Made by a program: the position numbers and the translations under genes. The notes beneath the pieces were generated by a model. The model was not told the origin of the DNA and did not search any database. It saw only the letters and a program-made list of their open reading frames with translations. From Mycobacterium sp. D16Q14 (GTDB taxonomy: Bacteria > Actinomycetota > Actinomycetes > Mycobacteriales > Mycobacteriaceae): 64,000 bases of DNA. Shown here one piece after another: positions 37,568 through 46,335 of the stretch (its first letter is position 1; every line of letters begins with the position of its first letter). The stretch lies in the NCBI GenBank assembly GCA_002013415.1, contig MAEX01000002.1:62001-126000 (forward strand). Reading direction: 5' to 3'.

Positions 37568-39480
37568 GCGGCCCTGGCCCGCCGCGGGCCGGCCCGCCGC
37601 CGCGCCGTGATCATGAGGTGGTCGTGGTAGTGATCGGCGAGGCTCTGCAACTCGGCGCGCACTTCAGGGTCGAGGGTGCGATCCACCTCGCGCTGTGAAG
37701 GCCCGGTTTCATTGCCGTAGTGAACTTCCCACCACGTCTCTTCGAAGTAGAGGGCTTCTCCCTCGGCGACGGTGAGGTCATCGGGGCAGGAATATCCGCC
37801 GATACGTGCGAGCGGCAGCTCGTCGACAATCTGCGGCCCTGCCGGGAGCGGACCGAGTTCCGGCTGAGTTACCCCGCAGTCGCCGGTGCGCGCGGCCCAG
37901 CGGATGGCGCCATCGGTCATCCGGTTTGCACGCAGACGTCGACGCGTCTTCAGGTCGTGATGGTGGTGGCACACCGGATGCAGGTTCTCGAAGATCGTCC
38001 AGCCGCCGCACATGGGGGCGTCATGATCGAACTCGACGATATGGTCCAGCTCGCAGCGCGCTGACGACACCGAACAGCCGGGGAAGGTGCAGGTGGAGAA
38101 GGTCGCGCGGACCGCATCGGCAAGTGCAGCCCCAGGCCGATAGGTGAGTGCACCTGCCGGTGGGTCGCCATGTCCGCCATGTCCGCCATGACCGTCGGGA
38201 TGCGCGGGCATGGCGGACCCGGGCTCCGGCGGAGCAACTTTGCATGGTGGCCCGTCGATGACCGGTGTCGGCAGTGGTGTGCGCTTGACCGTGGAACGTC
38301 CCACTACGGTCGGCACCATCTTTCGCAGTTCGGTGAAAATCGCCTGCCAGTGCGCATTTTCGGTGATCTTGCGCGCCAGTTTCGGATCGATGACTGAGCC
38401 GTCACCGAGCCGCGCGGGATTGTTGGTCAACCCCAGCAGCGTCTCCAGGTCCACCACCACTTGGGCGAGATGCAGATGCTGAGGTGGTGCCTTGATGCCC
38501 TGGTAAGGGCAATCGCTCATGCCGCACTGGCACGAGATGTGGTGCCCGCCTGCGAGAACCGACATGAACGCATCAGCCATACGCTGCCCGCGCGTCCGCG
38601 GATCATGCCGGCACACAGTGGACGCCACGTCTTCGATTCGCCGCTCGGCCGTCCTAGCCTCCAACAGCGTGAGATGTGCGGTCAGGAAGGCCATGCCGTC
38701 CGGATTGGGCTGCACCCGGACATAACGATTGCCCGACGCCTGTTCGCGAGCGCGGGCCGCCTCATCGGCGTTGTATCGGATCCACCGGCGCCAGATTGCA
38801 GACCGGAGGCGTTGCGGCGGAAGCGTCTTCGCCAGCTCAACCACTTCGGCGCTGATTGCGTCAATGGTCTCTTGTGAGGCGGCCGCCAGCACCGAGCTGA
38901 GCACGCACGCATTGCCATAGGACAGTTCACCATTGAGAAACGGCTTCTCCACCAGTGACATTCTTCGACCGATCTGCTCGGCGCAGGTGATCAGCGTGGA
39001 GGTGGCCGACCGTGATAGCCCCAGCGCCAGCCCAATCTCAGCGCGCGCCAGCCTGACGCCCGTCAGCTCTTCGCCGTACTCGGCCAGCGATTGGCACATG
39101 CGCTCTTCGAGAACCCGTAGGGCCAAGAGAACCCGTTGTGCCGCAGCGCGATTCTCGATATAGGCCCGATCGTGCATCTGAGCGAGCAGCCCTGCCACCA
39201 GAGTGTCCGGATCTGTATCCGGTGCAAAAACGGGGTCCACCCCGGCATCGGGCGGGCAGACTCCTTCGCCGGCGTCGATCCGCCGGAACAGTTCGTCGCG
39301 TTCGAGGCGCCACCGGGACTCCTTGCCGGACTCCCAATCTGCCCGTGCTGCTTCGTTGGCCAGCCATCGTTCGATGGGGTCGATGAACGCCGCGCGCGCG
39401 GCGTCCTCCTCGGCGGCCTGCGAGGCCATCATGAGGTCGGCCTCGTCACGAGAGGGAGGCCGCCTTCCCGTATCGAACAT
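37564..39480 (-). CDS. 13E12-type DUF222/HNH endonuclease protein
   Basis: A 638-residue protein of the mycobacterial 13E12 repeat family: a long helical DUF222 region (about 60-460) and a C-terminal HNH nuclease (CTFPGCSVSSARCELDHIVEFDHD … LHPVCHHHHDLKTRRR). It has HGGHGGHGD low-complexity residues before the nuclease and CQCGMSDCPY, a possible second zinc site. ATG 39480 is placed inside a perfect LexA box (39473-39488), so the gene should be induced by DNA damage, as several 13E12 genes are in M. tuberculosis. Earlier in-frame codons would read through the SOS box and are rejected. Biological role of the family is unknown. Confidence 0.88.
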   Translation of the reverse strand: MFDTGRRPPSRDEADLMMASQAAEEDAARAAFIDPIERWLANEAARADWESGKESRWRLERDELFRRIDAGEGVCPPDAGVDPVFAPDTDPDTLVAGLLAQMHDRAYIENRAAAQRVLLALRVLEERMCQSLAEYGEELTGVRLARAEIGLALGLSRSATSTLITCAEQIGRRMSLVEKPFLNGELSYGNACVLSSVLAAASQETIDAISAEVVELAKTLPPQRLRSAIWRRWIRYNADEAARAREQASGNRYVRVQPNPDGMAFLTAHLTLLEARTAERRIEDVASTVCRHDPRTRGQRMADAFMSVLAGGHHISCQCGMSDCPYQGIKAPPQHLHLAQVVVDLETLLGLTNNPARLGDGSVIDPKLARKITENAHWQAIFTELRKMVPTVVGRSTVKRTPLPTPVIDGPPCKVAPPEPGSAMPAHPDGHGGHGGHGDPPAGALTYRPGAALADAVRATFSTCTFPGCSVSSARCELDHIVEFDHDAPMCGGWTIFENLHPVCHHHHDLKTRRRLRANRMTDGAIRWAARTGDCGVTQPELGPLPAGPQIVDELPLARIGGYSCPDDLTVAEGEALYFEETWWEVHYGNETGPSQREVDRTLDPEVRAELQSLADHYHDHLMITARRRAGPRRARAA

Positions 39481-39488
39481 ATGTTCGA
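39473..39488. promoter_or_regulatory. SOS box (LexA binding site)
   Basis: TCGAACATATGTTCGA is a perfect palindrome matching the mycobacterial LexA consensus TCGAAC-N4-GTTCGA. It covers the start codon of the HNH gene and lies 78 bases upstream of the divergent nucleotidyltransferase start, so it may control both. Confidence 0.9.
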
Positions 39489-39565
39489 GTTTAGTGACTT
39501 CACTCGCTTGGGTCAAGGACGAATTTCGGTTGCCAATACCAATAGCCCCTGATGAAATTCCCTGC

Positions 39566-40330
39566 ATGATCCACTCCAGTGATGCACACAGGCTCATTGC
39601 CGACGCGAACACCGTCCTGCGCGGACAGGTGGGCTCTGGGCTGCACGGCGTCACCACGGGCGACGATGATCGCGACGAGATGGGCGTGTGCATCGAACCC
39701 CCGGAATGCGTGATCGGTCTGCGTCGATTCGAGCAGTACATCTTCCGGACGCAACCCGAGGGTGTCAGATCAGGACCGGGTGACCTGGACCTGGTCGTGT
39801 ACTCACTGCGCAAATGGGCGAGGCTCGCGGCCGCGGGTAACCCGACCGTGTTGCTGCTGCTCTTCATCCCCGATCAGGAGCTCACGGTCAGCACCGACGT
39901 GGGACAAGACGTCCAACGGCACCCCGAACGGTTCCTGTCGCGCTTGGCGGGCCGCAAGTTTCTGGGTTACCTGAACTCCCAACGTAGGCGGCTGACTGGT
40001 GACCTCTCGCGTCGCACCAATCGGCCCGAGTTGATCGAGCGGTACGGGTTCGATACCAAATTCGCTTATCACGCATTACGTCTCGGCATTCAGGGAATCG
40101 AGCTGATGGAGCACGGCAGGATCACTCTGCCCATGCCACAGCCGTACCGAGGCCAGTTGGTCGACGTGCGTCAGGGTAAGTACACGCTGCCCGATGCGCT
40201 GGGTTGGCTCGACGAGGTGACGGCACGTTTGGAGTCTCTGACGGCGACCGCGGATCTACCTGAACAGCCGGATCAGGTGGTCATCGACAACTGGCTGGTC
40301 CAGACATACCAGCGCCATTGGGAGGCATAG
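39566..40330 (+). CDS. RlaP-like (COG3541) nucleotidyltransferase
   Basis: A 254-residue predicted DNA-polymerase-beta-fold nucleotidyltransferase. The N-terminal active-site region has GSGLHGVTTGDDDRDEMGV (Gly-Ser and acidic metal ligands) and DLVVYSLRKWARLAAAGNPTVLLLLF. The family is tied to RNA repair by gene context in other bacteria; a substrate is not known. It starts 78 bases from an SOS box on the other side of the HNH gene and shares one base with the next gene. The start ATG 39566 gives the family's N-terminus. Confidence 0.8.
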   Translation: MIHSSDAHRLIADANTVLRGQVGSGLHGVTTGDDDRDEMGVCIEPPECVIGLRRFEQYIFRTQPEGVRSGPGDLDLVVYSLRKWARLAAAGNPTVLLLLFIPDQELTVSTDVGQDVQRHPERFLSRLAGRKFLGYLNSQRRRLTGDLSRRTNRPELIERYGFDTKFAYHALRLGIQGIELMEHGRITLPMPQPYRGQLVDVRQGKYTLPDALGWLDEVTARLESLTATADLPEQPDQVVIDNWLVQTYQRHWEA

Positions 40331-40536
40331 TGGATCCGGATATGAAACTGCCCAGGCAGATTCGCAAGGCGATCGCCGATATCAAGGTGACACTGGACAC
40401 GATCGACAATGATCCGCATGCGGACAAGGCGCGTTACCAGCTGGACCTGTTGTCGGAGATGGTCTCGCAGCGTCCGGAACGGTTTCAGCCGTGGAGCTAC
40501 TATCGGCCCCGCGTCGAGGAGGAGTTCGGCGAGTAG
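40330..40536 (+). CDS. Small 68-residue protein coupled to nucleotidyltransferase
   Basis: A highly charged helical protein (RQIRKAIADIKVTLDTIDNDPHADKARYQLDLLSEMV…) with a C-terminal WSYYRPRVEEEFGE. GTG 40330 overlaps the previous stop by one base and has GGAGG at 40321-40325. I recognise no family. Coupling implies that it works with the nucleotidyltransferase, perhaps as a partner or antidote. An intrinsic terminator begins in its stop codon. Confidence 0.7.
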   Translation: MDPDMKLPRQIRKAIADIKVTLDTIDNDPHADKARYQLDLLSEMVSQRPERFQPWSYYRPRVEEEFGE

Positions 40537-40571
40537 GGCCCCTGCGAAGCAGGCAACGCCGGGGCCCTTTT
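40536..40571 (+). terminator. Rho-independent terminator
   Basis: GGGCCCC (40536-40542) and GGGGCCC (40561-40567) pair around an 18-base loop and are followed by TTTT. Hairpins with a T-run are rare in mycobacteria, so this is a strong end to the SOS-side operon. Confidence 0.8.
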
Positions 40572-40625
40572 CCTCAGGCTGAGATTAACGCCGTCATTGT
40601 GCCGGCCGTAGCCGTTGAAACGGGC

Positions 40626-41666
40626 GTGACGACACTGCTTGGGCTGGCTCTGGACGGACACGGTTGGCATCCGGACGCGGATAAGCATGCCGGCAATCCC
40701 CTGACCGGCAAGTATTGGACCCGGCAGGTGCAGCTCGCCGAGCGCGGGCTCCTGGATTTCGTGACATTCGAGGACTCGTTCGCGCGTACTTCCGGCGGCC
40801 GTCTCGACGCGATACTGACCGCCGCGCGCGTGGCCCCGACGACAACGCATATCGGACTCATCCCCACCGCACCGGCCACGCACAACGAGCCGTTTCACAT
40901 CTCCAAATCGATTGCCACCCTGGATATCGTGTCCGGTGGCCGGGCTGGGTGGCAGGTGACCATCGCCGATACCGGGGACGAGGCGGACGCGTTCGGCCGC
41001 ACCAAGGTGCTGCCACTGCAAGACCTGCTGGAGGAGGCCGCGGACTCCGTGGAGGTGGTTCGACGGTTATGGGACAGCTGGGAGGACGACGCCGAGATCA
41101 GAGACGTGGCGGCGGGGCGCTTCATCGACAGGGACAAGCTGCACTACATCGAATTCGAGGGCCGGTTCTTCTCGGTGAAGGGGCCCTCCATCACGCCCAG
41201 GTCCCCGCAGGGGCAATCCGTGATTGCGGCATTGGCGCGCAGCCGCCCCGGGCAGGCCTTCGCCGCCAAGAACGCCGACGTCGTCTTCGTCACCCCGCAC
41301 GACGGGGCCTCCGCCGCCGAGATCCCCGCCCGCTTGCACAACACGGCAGGTCATCGCGTCATCAAGGTGTTGGCGGATCTCGTGGTCTCATTCGGCCGTG
41401 AGGATGAGTTCCATTCGGATGCAGCCATTTTCACAGGCCGAGCCCCCGAGCTGGCCGAACTCATCGCCCAATGGCACGAATGGGGCATCGACGGTGTACG
41501 CCTGCGTCCCGCGGTCAATGCGCTGGACGTCCCGGTCATAGTTGACGAACTCGTGCCCCTTCTTCAGGCCCATCACGGGTTCCGCGCCGAGTATGAAAAC
41601 GGAACGCTGCGCGACCGGCTCGGCCTGCCCACCGCCACCAACCGCTACGCAAGGAAGTCGGCATGA
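40626..41666 (+). CDS. Luciferase-like monooxygenase 1 (NtaA/SnaA type)
   Basis: A 346-residue TIM-barrel flavin monooxygenase of the NtaA/SnaA/DszA group: GLALDGHGWHPDADKHA, VTFEDSFA, HIGLIPTAPATHNEPFHISKSIATLDIVSGGRAGW and VRRLWDSWEDD. Such enzymes use reduced FMN and oxygen to open or desulfonate small organics. GTG 40626 is preferred; GTG 40599 is possible. First of three overlapping genes. The gene lies 54 bases after an intrinsic terminator. Confidence 0.82.
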   Translation: MTTLLGLALDGHGWHPDADKHAGNPLTGKYWTRQVQLAERGLLDFVTFEDSFARTSGGRLDAILTAARVAPTTTHIGLIPTAPATHNEPFHISKSIATLDIVSGGRAGWQVTIADTGDEADAFGRTKVLPLQDLLEEAADSVEVVRRLWDSWEDDAEIRDVAAGRFIDRDKLHYIEFEGRFFSVKGPSITPRSPQGQSVIAALARSRPGQAFAAKNADVVFVTPHDGASAAEIPARLHNTAGHRVIKVLADLVVSFGREDEFHSDAAIFTGRAPELAELIAQWHEWGIDGVRLRPAVNALDVPVIVDELVPLLQAHHGFRAEYENGTLRDRLGLPTATNRYARKSA

Positions 41667-42775
41667 ACGTCCCACTCTCGGTTCTGGACTTGTCTCCGGT
41701 CAGCGAAGGATCGGACGCCACGGCGGCATTACGCAACTCGATCGACCTGGCCCAGCACGCAGAGCAATGGGGATACCGGCGATACTGGCTCGCCGAGCAT
41801 CATTTCGTCGCGGTGGCGAGCACTGTTCCCGCTCTGGTCATCGCCCATATCGCCGCCGCCACCCGACGGATCCGGGTGGGTGCCGGTGCCGTTCAGGTGG
41901 CCTCGACTACGGCCGCCGCAGTCGTGGAGAGCTTCGGCATCCTCGATGCGCTCTACCCGGGGCGCATCGATCTTGGGCTCGGGCGCACGGGTCATCGCAT
42001 CAGGGACCGCCTCGCCGGAAACGAGCAGAAGCCCGAACCGGCGCCGGCACATGAGGTAGACGGGTTGTTCATCCCGCAGGCGCCGACAGAGTTCGGCATC
42101 AAAGACAACCCAAAGCTGCGGGCCACCGTTGCCGCCCTCCAGCAGCCGGGCGCGCAGCTCGCCGACTTCGACCAGCAGGTGTCCGATATTCAGGCATTCC
42201 TCGACGGCACCTATGTCAGCCCGGAAGGTGTTGCGCTGCATATCCGTCCGGGTGAGGGCGCCGATCTTCCGCTATGGCTCTTCGGCTCCAGCAAGGGCGA
42301 ATCGGCTCTGGTGGCGGCGCGGCGTGGTCTACCGTTCGTGGCGAATTACCATGTCACCCCCTGGTCCACCCTGGAGGCGGTCGAGGCGTACCGCGAGGCG
42401 TTCCGGCCGTCGAAAGCGCTGGCCGAGCCGTATGTCATCGTCTCGGCTGATGCCGTGGCCGCCGAGGACGAGCACACCGCCGCCCACCTCACCAGTACGT
42501 TTGGCCGCTGGGTGCACTCGATCCGGTCGGGGTATGGAGCCATTCCGTACCCCAATCCCGATGGTGCACAACCACTTACCGAGGAGGAACGCCGTCATTC
42601 GGAGGATCGCATCGTCACTCAATTCGTCGGCGATGCCGGTCAGGTCGCCGAGCGGCTGGACACGCTGGCCAGGGTGACCGGTGCCGACGAGCTCGTCATC
42701 ACCTCCATCACCCACCGGCACGAGGACCGGCGCAGGTCCTACGAACTCATCGCCAAGGAATGGGGGCTGATCTGA
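41663..42775 (+). CDS. Luciferase-like monooxygenase 2
   Basis: A 370-residue luciferase-like TIM-barrel protein: VLDLSPVSEGSDATAALRNSIDLAQHAEQWGYRRYWLAEHH, RIRVGAGAVQVASTTAAAVVESFGILDALYPGRIDLGLGR. This is the shorter MsnO8-type subfamily; it differs from genes 1 and 3, so the operon holds two kinds of LLM enzyme. It starts inside the stop of gene 1 (ATGA) and ends by TGATG with gene 3. Flavin or F420 use cannot be told from sequence alone. Confidence 0.85.
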   Translation: MNVPLSVLDLSPVSEGSDATAALRNSIDLAQHAEQWGYRRYWLAEHHFVAVASTVPALVIAHIAAATRRIRVGAGAVQVASTTAAAVVESFGILDALYPGRIDLGLGRTGHRIRDRLAGNEQKPEPAPAHEVDGLFIPQAPTEFGIKDNPKLRATVAALQQPGAQLADFDQQVSDIQAFLDGTYVSPEGVALHIRPGEGADLPLWLFGSSKGESALVAARRGLPFVANYHVTPWSTLEAVEAYREAFRPSKALAEPYVIVSADAVAAEDEHTAAHLTSTFGRWVHSIRSGYGAIPYPNPDGAQPLTEEERRHSEDRIVTQFVGDAGQVAERLDTLARVTGADELVITSITHRHEDRRRSYELIAKEWGLI

Positions 42776-44118
42776 TGACGGACACCCAAGTCCGGGAAGG
42801 CATACACCGCAAGTCGATTCACCTCGCCGCGCATTTTCCGGGGGTTAACAACACCACGGTATGGTCGGATCCCGCGTCGGGGAGTCAGATCGATTTCGCT
42901 TCCTTCGTGCATGTGGCGTGCACCGCCGAGCGTGGACTGTTCGACTTCTTCTTTCTCGCCGAGGGCCTGCGATTGCGTGAGCATCGGGGCCGGATCCATG
43001 ACCTCGATGTGGTCGGTCGGCCCGATACCTTCACGGTGCTGTCCGCGCTGGGCGCCGTCACCGAGCGGCTCGGACTGGTGGGGACCATCAACACCACCTT
43101 CAACGAACCCTTCAATGTGGCAAGGCAGTTCGCCTCTCTCGATCATCTGACGGACGGGCGTGCGGGCTGGAACATGGTCACCTCGTCCGATGCATTCACC
43201 GGTGAGAACTTCCGGCGCGGCGGTTTCCTGGACCACGCCGACAGGTACCACCGGGCTGAGGAATTCATCACGGTGGCCCGCGAATTCTGGGACAGCTGGG
43301 ACAACGACATCCACCCGGTAAACCACAAGGGCCCGCAGTTCACCGTCCGCGGTGTGGCGACCGCACCGACATCTCCGCAAGGGCATCCGGTGCTGCTGCA
43401 GGCAGGGGATTCCGCGGACGGGCGTGACTTCGGCGCCAAGCATGCCGACGCGCTGTTCACCATCCACTCCTCGATTCCCGCGGGGCAGAAGTATTACGCC
43501 GACGTCAAGGCCCGTGCCGTCGCGCACGGTCGAAACCCGGATCAACTCAAGGTCTTTCCGGGCGTCACGTACGTCCTCGGTGATACCGAACAGGAGGCGA
43601 TCGAGAAGGCGGCGTACATCAGGGACCAGCAGGTGGGCCCGCAGACCGCCCTGGCCTATCTCGAACAGGTCTGGGGTCGTGATCTCTCCGGATACGACCC
43701 GGACGGGCCGTTGCCGGACGTGGAGCCGACCGGGGACGAGTCGATCACCCGTGGCAAGGCACGCCACGGCGATCCGCGGGAGATTGCCGCGAAGTACCGG
43801 GAGCTCGCGGAGGCCAAGAGCCTGTCGATCCGCGAGCTGATCAAGGAGGTCACCTCGCGCCAGCAGTTCATCGGCACCCCGTCACAGGTGGCGGCGGAGG
43901 TGGACCGCTACATCCAGGCCGATGCCTGCGATGGCTTCATCCTTGTCCCGCATCTGACACCCGCCGGGCTCGATGACTTCGTAGACACCGTGGTGCCGCT
44001 GCTGCAGGAGCGCGGCGCCTTCCGCACCGAGTACGAAGGTGAGACCCTGCGCGAGCATCTCGGGCTCGACGCCGTCACCTCACTGGCGGAGGGCGATCTC
44101 GACCGCGTCGCGCAGTGA
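42775..44118 (+). CDS. Luciferase-like monooxygenase 3 (NtaA/DmoA type)
   Basis: A 447-residue FMN-dependent monooxygenase of the NtaA/SnaA/DszA/DmoA family: FPGVNNTTVWSDPASGSQIDF, FFFLAEGLRLR, TINTTFNEPFNVARQFASLDHLTDGRAGWNMVTS and QGHPVLLQAGDSADGRDFGAKHADALF. It oxidises sulfur- or amine-containing small molecules in characterised relatives. ATG 42775 shares a base with the stop of gene 2. Its last 39 bases overlap the convergent metallo-beta-lactamase gene. Confidence 0.9.
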   Translation: MTDTQVREGIHRKSIHLAAHFPGVNNTTVWSDPASGSQIDFASFVHVACTAERGLFDFFFLAEGLRLREHRGRIHDLDVVGRPDTFTVLSALGAVTERLGLVGTINTTFNEPFNVARQFASLDHLTDGRAGWNMVTSSDAFTGENFRRGGFLDHADRYHRAEEFITVAREFWDSWDNDIHPVNHKGPQFTVRGVATAPTSPQGHPVLLQAGDSADGRDFGAKHADALFTIHSSIPAGQKYYADVKARAVAHGRNPDQLKVFPGVTYVLGDTEQEAIEKAAYIRDQQVGPQTALAYLEQVWGRDLSGYDPDGPLPDVEPTGDESITRGKARHGDPREIAAKYRELAEAKSLSIRELIKEVTSRQQFIGTPSQVAAEVDRYIQADACDGFILVPHLTPAGLDDFVDTVVPLLQERGAFRTEYEGETLREHLGLDAVTSLAEGDLDRVAQ

Positions 44119-44811
44119 CCCCGTCCATGCCGGACCGTGCCCGGGAGCCAGCACATCGGCATCTACGTCGGCAAGCGCTTCGGCGCTGCGGCGCGCCTGC
44201 TCCATGTCTCTGGTGAATGGTGTGGGCAGCAGCTGAGGTCCCGAACGGGTCGCGATCGGGTGCCCGGTGATGATGGCGTCCCCGACCACCAGTACGTGGC
44301 CGGCGACCAGGTACGAGCAGTGACCGCCGGAATGCCCGGGTGTCGGGATGGGCACGGGCGCGCCCGGCAGATCGGCGAGCTCGGGACCGATCGGAGCCGC
44401 CGTCGGAATGCCGTCACGGACCCCGGCTCCGAGACGCATCGCGTGGATAACCCACGGCAGCCATCCGGGCCGCCACAGATTCAGCACCACCCTCAAAGAT
44501 TCGGCCTGATCCACGTAGTCGCGCCGCACATTGCCCAACTCGGCGTTGTGGGCATACACCGGGACGCCATGTTCGGCGGCCCACCAGATCGCCGTCCCCA
44601 TGTGGTCGATATGTCCGTGCGTGAGTACCACCGCCCGCACGTCTTGAGGTTTGTGCCCCAGCGCCGCAATCGATTTCAGTACGTCGTCACGATCTCCCGG
44701 ATAGCCCGAATCGAAGAGTGTGACTCCCGAGCTGTCCGATGCGATCACCCAGTTGACCGCCTCCCCGTTGACTACGTGCACGGCGTCGCTGACCTGGGTG
44801 ATCTCGACCAT
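44080..44811 (-). CDS. Metallo-beta-lactamase-fold hydrolase (Rv0406c-like)
   Basis: A 243-residue MBL-fold hydrolase with THGHIDHMG zinc motif, PTPGHSGGHCSYLV and VVGDAIITGHP. Substrate unknown; family members cut thioesters or lactones. ATG 44811 starts VEITQVSDAVHVVNGEAVNW as in the family, leaving upstream open frame unused. It is divergent from fgd1, the same arrangement as Rv0406c-Rv0407, and its end overlaps the LLM gene. Confidence 0.88.
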   Translation of the reverse strand: MVEITQVSDAVHVVNGEAVNWVIASDSSGVTLFDSGYPGDRDDVLKSIAALGHKPQDVRAVVLTHGHIDHMGTAIWWAAEHGVPVYAHNAELGNVRRDYVDQAESLRVVLNLWRPGWLPWVIHAMRLGAGVRDGIPTAAPIGPELADLPGAPVPIPTPGHSGGHCSYLVAGHVLVVGDAIITGHPIATRSGPQLLPTPFTRDMEQARRSAEALADVDADVLAPGHGPAWTGSLRDAVEIALRQ

Positions 44812-44912
44812 GAAATAGAGAGTAATGAGTCCTTGGTTAGGGTGGTTGGAGAACTTGCGATGAGCCGCTTGCGCGAAGAGCGGTAAGCACCCTTGAGGCG
44901 AGGAGCGCGCGG

Positions 44913-45926
44913 ATGGCACGGGAACTGAAGCTGGGATATAAGGCGTCGGCGGAGCAGTTCGCGCCGCGTGAGCTCGTTGAGTTGGCGGTCGCTACCGAGT
45001 CGCACGGTTTTGACAGTGCCACCGTGAGCGATCATTTCCAGCCGTGGCGATACAACGGTGGTCATGCTCCGTTCTCGCTGGCCTGGATGACCGCCGTGGG
45101 CGAGCGCACCCAGCGCCTGCAGCTCGGTACCTCGGTGCTGACCCCGACATTCCGGTACAACCCGGCCGTCACCGCGCAGGCCTTCGCCACCATGGGCTGC
45201 CTGTACCCGGGCCGCATCTTCTTGGGTGTCGGTACCGGTGAGGCGCTCAATGAGATCGCCACTGGGTTCATCGGTGAGTGGCCGGAGTTCAAGGAGCGCT
45301 TCGCGCGGCTGCGCGAGTCCGTCCGGCTCATGCGCGAGCTGTGGACGGGTGAGCGTGTTGATTTTGAGGGCGAGTACTACCGCACCAAGGGTGCTGCCAT
45401 CTACGACGTGCCCTCCGGCGGCATCCCCGTCTACATCGCCGCCGGTGGCGCCGTCGTGGCCAAGTACGCGGGACGCGCCGGTGACGGATTCATCTGTACC
45501 TCCGGCAAGGGCGAGGAGTTGTACAAGGACAAGCTCATCCCCGCCGTCCACGAAGGCGCGGAGGCTGCGTCGAGATCTTTCGACGACATCGACCGGATGA
45601 TCGAGATCAAGATCTCCTACGACCCGGATCCGGAGAAGGCACTGGAGAACACCCGCTTCTGGGCGCCGCTGTCGCTGACTCCCGAGCAGAAGCACAGCAT
45701 CCACGACCCCATCGAGATGGAACGTGCCGCCGACGAGCTGCCCATCGAGCAGGTCGCCAAGCGCTGGATCGTCGCCTCCGACCCGGATGAGGCGGTCGCC
45801 AAGGTCGCCGACTACGTGGGCTGGGGCCTGAACCACCTGGTGTTCCACGCGCCCGGTCACGACCAGAAGCGGTTCCTGGAACTGTTCAAAAACGACCTCG
45901 AACCCCGGTTGCGGAAGCTGGGATGA
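44913..45926 (+). CDS. fgd: F420-dependent glucose-6-phosphate dehydrogenase FGD1
   Basis: A 337-residue TIM-barrel enzyme that oxidises glucose 6-phosphate to 6-phosphogluconolactone while reducing F420, the main source of F420H2 and thus of nitroimidazole prodrug activation. Catalytic residues align with M. tuberculosis FGD1: Glu14, His41 and Trp45 (one residue shift from an extra Arg3), and [11 protein letters not shown] carries Glu110. Sequence identity to the M. tuberculosis enzyme is very high. The gene is unusually conserved among accessory neighbours. Confidence 0.97.
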   Translation: MARELKLGYKASAEQFAPRELVELAVATESHGFDSATVSDHFQPWRYNGGHAPFSLAWMTAVGERTQRLQLGTSVLTPTFRYNPAVTAQAFATMGCLYPGRIFLGVGTGEALNEIATGFIGEWPEFKERFARLRESVRLMRELWTGERVDFEGEYYRTKGAAIYDVPSGGIPVYIAAGGAVVAKYAGRAGDGFICTSGKGEELYKDKLIPAVHEGAEAASRSFDDIDRMIEIKISYDPDPEKALENTRFWAPLSLTPEQKHSIHDPIEMERAADELPIEQVAKRWIVASDPDEAVAKVADYVGWGLNHLVFHAPGHDQKRFLELFKNDLEPRLRKLG

Positions 45927-45954
45927 GCGCTCGCGCGAAGACCGTTAGGCACTG

Positions 45955-46305
45955 ATGAGTTCCCTACTTCGACGCTTTGTCGACGCGGTCAACACCGTGC
46001 CGGTGATAGCTCTGAACGTGCCGGGGCTGCGCAGCCTGGCGGGCCGGTACTTCACCGTTGTCACCTACACCGGCCGCCGATCCGGGCAGATCGTCAGCAC
46101 GCCCGTGAACTACTGGCGCTCGGGAGACGACATCGTGATCTGGGTCGGCATCCCCGAAAGCAAGAGATGGTGGCGCAACTTCCTCGGGGAGGGCAGGCCG
46201 CTGCAGCTCCGGCTCAACGGAGTTGATGTGCCCGGTTACGGAATCGCACGAAAAGACGACAGTGGCCGCGTGACGGTGACGGTCCGTCTGGGCGAGAGTG
46301 CCTAG
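45955..46305 (+). CDS. Ddn-like deazaflavin (F420)-dependent nitroreductase family protein
   Basis: A 116-residue split-barrel protein of the Ddn/DUF385 type: RYFTVVTYTGRRSGQIVSTPVNYW, DDIVIWVGIPESKRWWRNF, GRPLQLRLNGVDVPGYG. Relatives bind F420 and reduce quinones or activate nitroimidazoles. Its place 28 bases after fgd1, which makes F420H2, supports F420 use. ATG 45955 follows a weak purine site. Substrate unknown. Confidence 0.78.
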   Translation: MSSLLRRFVDAVNTVPVIALNVPGLRSLAGRYFTVVTYTGRRSGQIVSTPVNYWRSGDDIVIWVGIPESKRWWRNFLGEGRPLQLRLNGVDVPGYGIARKDDSGRVTVTVRLGESA

Positions 46306-46323
46306 AGCGAAATAGTTAGCCGA

Positions 46324-46329
46324 TAGGGT
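46324..46329 (+). promoter_or_regulatory. -10 element of GH38-pta-ackA transcript
   Basis: TAGGGT (TANNNT) ends six bases before ATG 46336, which suggests a leaderless message for the mannosidase gene. Confidence 0.4.
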
Positions 46330-46335
46330 CAGTTC

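Noticed and set aside
39481-39867. Extension of the HNH protein upstream of 39480
   Set aside because: The extension would run across the SOS box and its residues (Ser/Arg/Pro-rich) have no family match.
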